From assembly GCA_012295275.1 (NCBI GenBank), contig CM022675.1, forward strand, positions 14,599,463-14,661,462: a stretch of DNA of 62,000 nucleotides, given 5' to 3'. Numbering within the stretch: the first letter of the stretch is position 1; each line of letters starts with the position of its first letter. The DNA is from Chrysomallon squamiferum (lineage: Eukaryota > Mollusca > Gastropoda > Neomphalida > Peltospiridae). The notes under the pieces were generated by a model, which was not told the DNA's origin, did not search any database, and was given only the letters and a program-made list of their open reading frames with translations. This document shows, in pieces, positions 1 through 27,379 of this stretch. A program made the position numbers and the translations under genes.

Positions 1-1380
1 GCTGTCAAAAACAAATCACATTATCGCATTTCCTTTCGCTTTCTGCGTCAAACTTCGTTCCGTGGCTAGTGATATACTAATTATCGCCGTATAACGATAA
101 ATCCTGGAGCACTGAATAATGATTATCACTGCAAAGTCATAAATCTACCGGCAAGACAAATACGACATTTTGATCATGGGTTGTTTGTGCACGTGCGTTT
201 CCAGACGTTCATTGTGCGAACAGAGTTATGCCCCCTGCTGCGCTAGCCATTGATCACACGAAATGTTAGAAACTTATAATAATAATAACATCAAGTTTCC
301 AATGATCTGTTTTTGACGATATTATAGATTTTTAAATTTTATCTTCTTTCTATTACGCTTATTATTATTAAAGACAAATTCAAACTCTCATCAAATTAAA
401 ACAGCTTGAATAAGTATTCATAATAAACAAGTAAAATAAATCCTGTTTCAACGCATTGTTAGAATACACTGATGTATACTTATAAAGTATATTTTTTTAA
501 TTATTGTAGGAAATGCTCTATATTTTACCTCTAGCAATAAGATATCTTTTATTAGCGCAGACGGAGAACGGTAAGAAGCTGGGTGGGCGCTTTGAAAGTG
601 ATCTGCTGTCATTGCTCTGAGGCTAAGTTGAACACTATTATTATTATTATTATTCGTTTTGGGATTTGTGAAAATCATTCTAAATAGAACTTTACCAGTG
701 TTTATAATATTATTATTTTTTTTTTTTTTTTTTTTTTTTTTCCGTGTACTTTGTCATCGTGTGCATGACTCTTTTTTATATATATATATATATATACATT
801 TAAAGTAGAAAGTTATAATTATATCATAATTATCCGTTTTTCATATAATTTTTATAGAAACCATTAAAAGATTATGATAATTTTATGAACACAGTTCTTT
901 ATGCAAAATCTTTCTCGATGATAATATTTTTAATCATTCAAGAAATGTGGTATCTTTGTTAAATGCAACATAATAAAATGAAAATGACATTATTTTATTA
1001 TGCTCGGATCGTTCTAGAAAATTCTAGGTGAGTACATTAAATATAATGTTTTTTTTTGTTTTTTTTTTTTTTTTTATTCAGATCATATTTCAACCGTCAG
1101 TGATTCAATATTTGAAACTACATCTATGGTTGTTGATCGGAAATTAATTTTCGAAATTGGCATTTGTAAAACTGGGCGTCGTATTTTCTAATACTTCGAT
1201 CTGCATTACTTTGGCGTCCAGTTTAATTAACTTTTAAAATTATTCTAACATTTTGACTTATGCTTCCAAATTTATTAACTTTTTAAATTTGAATAAATTT
1301 ATAATAATGTACGACACAAAACAATTGTCTTTTGTAGTTAATAGGGTGGAATTATTAGGAAATGGAAAAATTCTATTGCA
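1..1380. other. Non-genic AT-rich region
   Basis: I see no gene here. The stretch is AT-rich with homopolymer T runs near 715-741 and 1051-1074 and a short TA repeat near 779-796. ORFs on both strands are short and low in complexity, with no recognisable domain. Confidence 0.5.
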
Positions 1381-1389
1381 ACATAAATA

Positions 1390-1690
1390 TACAGACAGAC
1401 AGAAAGAAAGAAATACAAGAAACAAGAAAAAAAAAAGAAATGAAACAACAAGAAAAATAAGAACAAACACACAGACACACACAAAAAAAAATAATGTGAA
1501 GAAGAAGAAGAAAAAATCAAGGAAACAAGAAAATAAAAAATAAGAAGAAATAAGAAGAACAATAAGAAAATATAAGAAACAAGAAACGACAAGAAAAGAA
1601 CAACAAGATAAATAAGAAGAAAGACGAAAAAGAAACAAGGACAGAAATAACAACAAGTAAAGAAGAAAAAAGCAAGAAGAAACAGAAAAG

Positions 1691-1734
<44 letters not shown>

Positions 1735-1735
1735 G
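1390..1735. repeat. Purine-rich tract followed by (CA)n
   Basis: From about 1390 to 1690 the + strand is almost all A and G (AAGAAG, ACAAGAAAC and GAAAGA-like words). It then passes into a (CA)n microsatellite at about 1692-1733. Apparent ORFs on either strand are low-complexity translations of the repeat (K/E/R-rich on +, F/L/S/C-rich on -) and are not genes. Confidence 0.75.
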
Positions 1736-1759
1736 GGGAAATAAATTTGTTTTTAAAAT

Positions 1760-2290
1760 CATTCCTTAGCAGAAAATTGTTTTTGTTTTTATTATTTACA
1801 CTTCTAACATTTTTGCAGACTTTAAATGAAACGAAATAAAAATGTTTAATAAACGATATTGTTGCATGTTTTAACTATTTACTGTAAACATAAAATATGA
1901 AATAAAACAATTTTTAAAATTATTGTGTTTGTTTTTGCTATTTTTTGTAAGCAGTTATCTATTAAATGAAATAAAATTATTTTTAAAATAGTTGCGTTTG
2001 TTATATACTTTCAATGTTTTATGTAAACAATTTATTGTTAAATGAAATAAAAACGATTTTAAAACATTTTTGAGTTTGTTTTTACTAATTTCTGTAAACT
2101 GTTAAGTGAAATAAAAATGGTTTTTAAAATGATTGCGTTGTTGTTTTTTAATTATTATTATTTTTTTTTAAATTAATTTCTGTAAACAGTTAGTTATTAA
2201 ATGAAATAAAAATGATTTTAAAACTTTTTTGAGGGGTGTTTGTTCTTACTATTTTCTGTAAACAGTTAAATTAAAATGATTATTAAAACC
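1760..2290. repeat. Degenerate tandem repeat, unit about 75-90 bp, about 6 copies
   Basis: Successive units contain the same ordered words: an AAATGAAATAAAA block, then a TTTTAAAA block, then a GTTTGTTTTTACTA-like block, then CTGTAAACAGTTA. Copies recur at roughly 1825, 1895, 1960, 2040, 2105 and 2200. Divergence and small indels suggest an old array. It is non-coding. Confidence 0.6.
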
Positions 2291-2429
2291 AGACTGTGTC
2301 TGTTTTCAATACGAATACTGCTAAGAATACTAACATTAGAAATAATTTAGATTGTAAACTTTTTTAAATAATTTTTTTTTATCTGTTAAGTGTCGAAAGT
2401 AAATCAAAATAATTATTAAATATTCCTCA

Positions 2430-2438
2430 CCATTATAA

Positions 2439-2497
<59 letters not shown>

Positions 2498-2640
2498 CTG
2501 TATCTTAAATGCAGCGACACGTGAGTCACCTGGTGAGTTACGACACCCCCACCTCTGTGTGGCTAATACGGGATTATTCATACTTGAAAGTGAATTATCC
2601 AGGTCCAGAATATAAAATATTTGTATTAAATCATTAATAA
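2430..2640 (-). repeat. SINE-like element with (AAT)n tail
   Basis: An ATT microsatellite (about 2439-2497 on +) is followed by a segment with GACACCCCCACCTCTGTG, then GTGGCTAATACGGGATTA, then a CTTGAAA word. A similar segment, also preceded by an ATT tract, occurs near 43990-44175. Shared body plus shared simple-repeat end fits a retroposed short element on the minus strand whose 3' tail is (AAT)n. The family was not identified. Confidence 0.5.
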
Positions 2641-2664
2641 AAGGGATGCCGAAACGCCTAATCT

Positions 2665-2777
<113 letters not shown>

Positions 2778-3062
2778 TGTATGTTATAATTAATAATCCA
2801 CGTCTTATAATTAATAATCCATAGGAATATGAAATCATCACAAAACAATATTTTGTTTTCGTTCTGTTTTACTATGTTACTATAAAATGAAAGTTAAGAT
2901 AATTAACTGAAGTCATTACTTCATTGTTTTCAGCTACATTTAATTGACATTGTTGCTTTTATTAGGGGAGGCTCAATATTTATAGTAAGTACGGTAGTTG
3001 AATTATCTATCCCAGACTGCTCAAACGGAAGTGACTCATACGTCAAAGGGAAGGGACACAAA

Positions 3063-3825
3063 ATGGTGAGATTTAAAGTTTTGTTAACCAAAATTTGTTT
3101 CATTGATTAATTTTAGCTGGAATAACACAGTTATTATCTTTCGTTTTTATTTTTATAGGCAAAACTATCAGAAGATCAAATTTATGGTATGTAAATATCT
3201 TCTTTTTGTTCTCTTTTGGCAACTAAATTAGACTTCGTTTGCGTATGACGATAAGTATGAGGTTGGTTTTGTTTAACATTCTTGGCGTTCCACTGACGTT
3301 ATTTTAATATTTAGGTTAACGAAAAGTTTGTTGTTGATAGAAAATAAACAAAATAAATTTAACAGTAGTCAATATAATAGGAAATATATCTATATAATGT
3401 TTAATTATTAATTAATTATACAATTTTCATTTCAGATAATTAGTACATAATAGTTAAAAGTTTAGCCCCGCCCATTATGAATTATGTAATTTAAATTTAT
3501 TTTTCTGACCATGCAGTAAATTTTTACCACTTTTAATAGATGCATGTTTTCACACTGGTTTATGGTAAAATTCCTTGATCATTAGTATATTACATAATTA
3601 AACATGGAATAGAGCAGCTTAATAATATGGATTATAATATACCACTCCTGCATTATAATTATTTATCTTAATATTAGTTATTGTCTCATCTTTATAAATA
3701 TAGCAAAATATGTTTTGTCTGTAAAATATACTTATTCATGAATCTTCAGTTAGCCGAAACTTATATTTTAGTTAAAAGATACTGCACACATAAATCAGAA
3801 TTAAATCATTACCAACAAACTGTTT

Positions 3826-3865
<40 letters not shown>

Positions 3866-5749
3866 TAATAAAATTAAATGTTAAACCATTCTCTTATGGT
3901 CATTGTGATCCTGTGATCAAAAATACTAATCATAAATATTTCCAGCTCAACAGAAGTAAAGTTAATTGTTAGTATTTGGAAAAAATCAAAATAATAATAA
4001 CAATAATGACATTAATAACATTAAATTAAGAAAAAAAGTTGTTTTTATACAAAGAGAGTTAGTATGGAAGGTGATTGTATAAAGGTTAAGACAGATGAGT
4101 CTTTTAGCAGTTCTTCCAACAGATACGAATCTTATAATATGGATGTAGGACATAATCCCCCCTGCACAGGCAGATAAAAGCCTCCAATTATCACTTTGTT
4201 TGATCAACATAATTAATTACTACACAATATCTGATAATAAACATTTGAAAACAGGTTTTTGTCCCCTCCACCTGTGCATTTTTGTTCTGGGAGGCTTATT
4301 TCCATATCCTTTACAGTACTGTGGACATTCCAGTTATTTTTAATGAACTGTTTAGTACTTTTTGTTATTACCTTGTTATTTATACTGCTATTGTATTGGA
4401 CATTATCTTTACCACAACTTCTTTTTATCATTACTTTTCTTAAATTCTTTAATAATTTATAGAAATCCAGGAAACATTTAATCTCTTTGATCAAAGAGGT
4501 GATGGGAAAATCGCTGGTCACCAGTTGGGTGATGTTTTAAGAGCACTCGGTCAGAATCCAACAGAGGGAGAAATCCGAAAATGTGGATTTTCTCAGAATC
4601 CAGGTTTGAACAGTTTTTCTACAATTTCTCCATTATCACTTTCTAATTTATTTTCACATTACAAATAGTTAAAAACATTTTGATGTAAAAAGTGACTATT
4701 TTGTCATTATCACTTAATAATCCTTACTGTAATGTTAATTAATAATTATTCTTTAATGTTTTATTTAAGATGCCCGTATTGCCTTTGAAATATTCCTTCC
4801 AATATTGTCAACAATATCAAAGAACCGTGTTCAAGCTCAGTATGAAGATTTTGTTGAAGGGTTCAAAGTTTTTGACAAAGAACAAAATGGATGTATCCAG
4901 AGTGCAGAGCTTAGGCACATTCTCTGTTCATTAGGTACAAGCTTTAAAATACAATATACATCAACAACAATGACAAAAAATTGGTAAAATTGCTGGTTTT
5001 TTTTTATTATTTTATTTTTATTTTTTTATTTTTTTTATTTTTTGTTGTTGTTCTTCGTCTTTGCATATCAGATTACATATGTATAAAATTTATATTGATT
5101 ATTTCCTTGTCAGAAATGTTAAGTGTTTTTCACCTGTTTTAAATGCAGCACAAGTATAGTTTTGAGATAAGTGGAAATATTTACTGTTTTACAGTTTATT
5201 TATTTATTTTTGTTTATTTATTTTTGTCTAAAGGAGACAAACTTACAGATGAGGAATGTGATCAGCTATTTGCAGGTCAAGATGACAGCCAGGGAAATAT
5301 CATGTATGAAGGTATGTATATAGTTGAATATAAAGTTGTGTATAATTAAACATGTATATACTTATATGTGTAATGATACAAACACGTTTGTGTTATTGCT
5401 TTTATGTCATGTAAGAATACCTGTGTACAACTTAATTATATATTTAAAGATATTTTTATCTGAAGATGACCTTTTTCTTTTATAACTTTTTGATGCTTTC
5501 TTTTTTAAAACTTTGTTAAACTGAACATCATCTTTTAATAATTATATATTATTCATTTTAGATTTGTTTTAAATATTCCTTAATTTACTTTCTAAAGTTT
5601 ATCTGTATTGGTTTAAATTTGTCTTGACCTAGATAGGTTAAGTTATTTTTCTCTTGTACGTCAACCTTTGATTGTAATAAAGAGTATAACTCTAACAGAT
5701 GTAATTCTTTCTTATTTCAGAATTCATCAAGATGGTCATGAATGGTTGA
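3063..5749 (+). CDS. Myosin essential light chain (MYL6-like), 6 exons
   Basis: Essential (alkali) light chain of myosin II, which binds the first IQ motif of the heavy-chain lever arm. Coding exons: 3063-3065 (only the ATG), 3159-3186, 4463-4603, 4770-4934, 5234-5311, 5721-5749; all junctions are GT-AG and in frame, giving 147 aa. The protein begins [21 protein letters not shown]-hand 1 has loop [12 protein letters not shown] with Q at position 12, so calcium binding is doubtful. It then carries [15 protein letters not shown], the linker [17 protein letters not shown], a second degenerate EF-hand, and ends [10 protein letters not shown]. [11 protein letters not shown], YEDxVEGxxVFDKE and AGxxDSxG are shared with vertebrate MYL6 (151 aa), so this is the smooth/non-muscle type rather than the scallop adductor type. 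A poly(A) signal candidate AATAAA lies at 6256-6261. Single-codon first exon is unusual but the frame and conservation support it. Confidence 0.93.
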
Positions 5750-7278
5750 TGCACTGGAATATCATCACTTTTTCTTTTTCTCTTTTTTAAAACTTTCATG
5801 ATGCTTTATAAAAATAGGCAGATAAAACAAGTGATATTTACATATGTATTTTGAATAATATTTTTTACATATATGCATAGCTTGATACACAATTTCAGTA
5901 TCCATTATGTTTAACTTTTAGAAAGGTAGTATAAAAAACCCATTATTTGCATAAATATCGTTTTCTTAATTTTTATTATTATATTTTTTTCTCACAAAAC
6001 ATAAATTAATTTTATTACTAAATGGAAAAAAGAAAAATCAAAATACAAAATGTAACTCTTTTTGTTTCATTTCATTCAGTTATTTCTTTTTGATATTCAG
6101 TAAAAATATCTTTTCATTTTGTCCCTCTTTGAGAAAGGATTTTTTTTTAAACCTGTGCAAAATGGTTTTGTATATGTTGTTTTTCATTTTGCTTATAATG
6201 GTGCTTCATCTGCAGATGAACTGTGACTTTTAAAGTCATATTTGATAAATAGGAAAATAAATTTGTGAAATACATACAACACTAATTTTTTTTTTTATGA
6301 ATACAAATAGGAATACAAATAGCAAGTAAAATTCAGTTTCATTAAAATCATGTGACAAATGCATGGTAATAATATTGGTATATACAAGAATAAAATTTTA
6401 AATTCTGTTTTCAGATTTCATTATTTTTCAGTTGTTAAAAAACAATCATGTTCTGAAAATGTTGCTTTAAGTTTAATTTTTATAACCATTAGTATCACTA
6501 AATATAAAACTGCTTTGAAGTTTATTTTGATATTTTTGCGTTGTTAGCGTTTTATTTTGCTTAATAAAATTGGTTAAAACTGATTTTCAAAGATAGTGCC
6601 AGATATATTCATGTGATAAATATAAATCCATTCAGATATTAAGCTATCCTGCACATATCTTAATTTTGACGATCTATGTTTATTTTAATGATGATGGTAA
6701 TATCTGCCATGTTGGTTCAAATGTTAGTATTGGATCACTTTTTTCTTTTTGATTTTGATTTTATTTTTTTATTATTATTATTTTTTTTTTTTTCTTTGTC
6801 ATTTATATTTAGCAGCATTTAAAGAATTTGTTGTAAAATGTATTCAGTGTTTTTGGGGTGGAGTGGGGTTGAACTGCTTCTGTGTTTCTGTTTGTATTTG
6901 ATATGTCATTCCAGTGGACCATAAACTAATCTAAATTTTATTTTTCATTTTGGGTATACTAGGGATCATAAGTAAAAATAAAAAATACAGAAATGCAAAT
7001 TCTGTTCTTGTGTTATATTTTTATTATATTTAGAAATATAAAAAAACAAATTTATGACGAAAAAATACAACCATGGAAGCATTTGACAGTAACATAGACA
7101 GGCAGGGGTTTTTTTTTTTGGGGGGGGGGGTTAAATCTTCAGTATTGACAGTTTCTAGTTGTGCTAATAATACAAATACAGTTAAATGCAATGATTACGT
7201 ACATTATTTACAATTTTCAATTTCATTATTACAATAATAGCCAGTTTATTAAGGATTTTATACATAAAAATTACAATA
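5750..7278. other. 3' UTR of the myosin light chain gene and intergenic DNA
   Basis: The first part is probably 3' UTR (AATAAA at 6256-6261, with later AATAAA candidates). The rest is AT-rich, with a T-run next to a G-run near 7111-7130. No gene seen. Confidence 0.5.
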
Positions 7279-7351
7279 CGACCCTGATGGGACTCGAACC
7301 CACAATCTTCGGCTCCGGAGGCCGACGCCTTATCCATTAGGCCACAGGGTC
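7279..7351 (-). tRNA. tRNA-Arg (anticodon CCG)
   Basis: A 73-nt cloverleaf on the minus strand. The acceptor stem GACCCTG pairs with CAGGGTC, followed by discriminator G. The A box includes TGGCCTAATGG, the anticodon stem-loop reads TCGGC-CTCCGGA-GCCGA (anticodon CCG, decoding CGG), and the B box is GGTTCGAGTCC. There is no intron and no encoded CCA. A run of five T on the transcribed strand (7266-7270) serves as a Pol III terminator. Very close to metazoan tRNA-Arg-CCG. Confidence 0.96.
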
Positions 7352-8690
7352 TCGAATGTTGGCACTTTAAAATTGTAATATAGATGAAAACAGAGAATAT
7401 ATGTTTTAAAAGTTTGATATATATATATATATGATGATTGTACATAGTGTAACGATTTAGTATTACAGAAATCTCGTTTATTACGTTACGTACTATCCAC
7501 TCGGCGTCAAAGCCGTTTTACCATAGTTAACATTAGTAATATTATAATATTATACTTATGCTACTGCTCGAAGATTATCCTGATGCTTATGTCTCATGTA
7601 ATGATACTAAACAAAGCCATATATGATATAACCACAATTTAAAAATGAAAAGTAAAGGAGAAGAAATAAATCTTAACTTTCGTGCCATAGAAATGTTTAA
7701 AGTAATTTCGTTCTTTTTGTCGGCTTCTGTCTACTGCAGTTAGGCCGGCTTTAATCCGTCCTTTTGTTGAAAAATTAATTGAAAAATTCAGATATTCTTA
7801 AAGCTGTTACAATGTATACCGAATGATTAATCAAAGAATGATAAGAAAAAAGGGTGGGAGCCTTTAGCAGATAACCACTGATTAAGGATGAAAAAATAAT
7901 CTTATCAGAATATTTATTTAATAAGTTTAACAACCAAAGTGAATAACTCCTTGCATATTGTTCTGTTTCAGTGTTTGCTATACGATTACACAGTTCTATG
8001 ACCATGTCCTTATTTGGAAAAATCAGCAAATGGAACTGTTTTCTGTTGTCGATAATTAGGACTTCCGAAACAAAATACACGGTCGAAATGAAATGGTGGG
8101 GAAGTTATACATATATCATTAAATACACATCATCATGATTGCTACATTTTGGGTATCGTGCATTGCCAATGCCATAAATATAGCCATATAGTTTCAAAAT
8201 ACTTTCATGGTAAAAAAGGGTCATAACAAAAATTCGTAATTGACACACTGATATATTCGACTTTATTTATTTATTTATTTATTTATTCATATATTTATCA
8301 TCGTTACTTTTATTACTGTTTTATGACTGTGTGTATGTATGACTGCTGCATTTATTCAGACAATATGTTTGGGGTTTTTATAACAGGATCTTAATTCTGT
8401 TTGAGTGTTAAATTTATTTAATGCTTTTACTGATTGTTATTATGGTAAGTCGTCATCATTATCGTTATTATCATCAGCATCAAGATTTATTTATATATTT
8501 ATTTGTTTATTTATTTATTTAATAATCATTTATTATTTAATCCAGATGCAACACAACATCCTTAAACAATTATATATATATATCATGAAAATAAAATATT
8601 TTTATTCGATTTCTATTTATGCTGTTCAAAACTCTTAAATTATCTCCCCATGAACACACCTGAGGTCACGTGATTGGAAAGTTTGGAAAG
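7352..8690. other. Intergenic region upstream of the CNTNAP gene
   Basis: AT-rich DNA with ATTT repeats (about 8263-8287 and 8480-8520). A 101-codon minus-strand ORF at 7775-8080 shows no domain or splice context and is not called a gene. The end of this stretch is presumably promoter and 5' UTR of the downstream gene. Confidence 0.45.
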
Positions 8691-8699
8691 ATGGCGTAA
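8691..8699 (+). promoter_or_regulatory. Minimal upstream ORF (ATG GCG TAA) before the CNTNAP start
   Basis: A two-codon uORF in an AAGATGG context lies 11 bases before the main ATG at 8711, which has the weaker context AAAATGA. If the transcript starts upstream, ribosomes could initiate here first and need to reinitiate. Whether it is transcribed cannot be seen from sequence. Confidence 0.35.
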
Positions 8700-8710
8700 A
8701 GAGTGGTAAA

Positions 8711-25105
<16,395 letters not shown>

Positions 25106-25316
25106 GACACCAGAGAAGAAAAATAATCTCTCTTAATTCTGTAACAGACAGGATTGGTCAACATGATGTTGACAGTATCAAGATCTTTACCTGTAACATA
25201 CAGAAAACATAATATATAAGTAGTGACTTATACAAACAGTAATTTGATTTAAAATGATTAAACTTGCTGTCTGTACTGTTATATTTACATATCAGATGGG
25301 CAATTTATTATCATCA

Positions 25317-25380
<64 letters not shown>

Positions 25381-27375
25381 ACTTTCATAATTCCTTGTAA
25401 AGAAACAGAAATTGTAAGCATGAACAAAACCACACATAATTTTTAAGAAAAAGAAAAAAAGCACAAAGAAAATTTTGTTAATATTTTATTGAAAAATTTA
25501 AGTATGTGGAGTTGTACATCCCATCAAAATGTAACCAGTTTCCAACCATTTTTTAATACTATTAATATTATTGTTTATTATAACAAAGCTTTAATCAAAA
25601 TATTAAGTGTGTAAATTAGATTTTAAAAGTTATCATCTGCAAACAAGATAAAATATCTAAAAATAAGATCACTTTTTCTGTTACTTTGTTTACATTCTTT
25701 GTATTCTGTTTCTCTTATTTTGATTTAAAAGTGAACCTTTTTTTTTTGAAGTATTTTTGAAGAGTCTGTTCAAAGAATTTTGAATATATTTATATATTTT
25801 ATATATATTAATTGTGATTTGTTTTCAAACAGGTGTAAAATGTTATTATGCAGATTAAGCATTTAACGCATGCTCTATATTTTAATTAATTTTAATTAAT
25901 AAATTTTTCTAATTTTGTATTTTACTTAATATTTTGTAATTTTTTTTTAATCAGTCTGTTGTGAATATATTATCTGACAATTTTTTCTTGGTTGTGAGGA
26001 TTATCTTCCCTTGAATTTCATTTCTTGCATTTTTTTTACTTCCTAAATCAAATCAGTAAATGAATGTATATATGAATATAATTTGTGCTATTACCGAATA
26101 TTACAATATTTTTTAAACCACAAAAATAGAAGTGATATGAAATTTCATAAAACCATTTTTACATACCTCACTACTGAACAGTCTAAAAAAAAAAAAAAAA
26201 AAGATCACAAAAAATTTGCAAATTCAGCAAAAACTGTTGTTTCGTGATTGTTTAATAATAATTGTTTATCACAGCTCTGCATCTAAAAGTATACATCTGT
26301 ATATAGTATGCATAAGGAATAGTAATTCATTATCATTTGTTTTGTTTTGTAATTTCTATCATTCCATGTACAAGGCTTTCCAAATATTTTGTCAATTTAA
26401 TTAAATTATCTTCATAATAATATTCAATTTGTTCACATGATGGTGATTGAAAGATGATAGGTAAAATTGTGTTTATTAATTTTTAGTATTTTAATTTAAT
26501 TTTTTTTAATATATTGGTATTGAGTCCTTAAATTAGCATATATCAAAACAATAGGTATATTATATATTTAAGCAAGAATTTTCATTGGATTATCAAGATA
26601 AACATGATTTTTTAAATTATTAGTATTATTGGATAGTATAATTATCTTACAAAATCTTAAACTTCTTATCTATTAACGACTTGAGGTACATTTTCAATGG
26701 TGAAGACCCATATGTAATGGTTCTCTATATCTGTATAAAAAAAGTACAGCATTTTTATATTTCAGCATCATTAGACTTGTAAATTTCTTAATAATTAGTA
26801 ATATTTAGCAGTTTTCACTGACCAGTAGAGAATAATTTAAACACAGTGTTTGTATTGAAATAATAGAGAAGAAATTAATTTCTAAGACAACATGCTTGTT
26901 ACCTACATTATCACCTGTAAAACTTAAAGTAAATCCCTGTACCTGGATGGGTGAATCACAAACACTTCAAGACAAAACGTCTGACACTGTTCAGCATTAA
27001 CGTAAAAGCATGTAGGTGTTTAAAAATAATGGAAGCTGAGAAGTAAATTAACAATTAACATTCCTCTGCATTTATTTTTTTTAATTTGTAATTTTTATGA
27101 TGCAGATCTTTTACTTCTAAACATTCCATTTTATATCACCTGCCAGTTTTATTCTCATTTCCTTTGTATATAGATGCAATTTTTGTTAATTTTTAATCAA
27201 CAAAATGTGGAATTTAAAAAAAAAAAAAAAACTTTTTATATACAAAACATATTTTGTATCCCTAATTTTTAAAGTTTTAAATAACAATTAAAAATTAGAA
27301 AGTTGTTGAGAACATTCCAAGTTTTGATACTTTTCTCTATATCAGGCTTTGCTGTTGTAAAAAGTTTTGATTTAT
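25106..27375. other. CNTNAP 3' UTR and intergenic DNA
   Basis: AT-rich, with an ATT microsatellite (about 25312-25378), a poly(A) signal candidate at 25898-25903 and A-runs at 26187-26202 and 27216-27230. No further gene seen. Confidence 0.5.
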
Positions 27376-27379
27376 TTAA

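Noticed and set aside
1258-1762. Long minus-strand ORFs rich in F, L, S, C and V
   Set aside because: They are translations of the purine-rich tract and the CA repeat; there is no complexity, domain or splice context.
7182-7445. Minus-strand ORF containing CGLMDKASASGAEDCGFES
   Set aside because: This is the translation of the tRNA-Arg gene, a common false protein.
7775-8080. 101-codon minus-strand ORF
   Set aside because: Composition is AT-driven with no recognisable motif; chance ORF.
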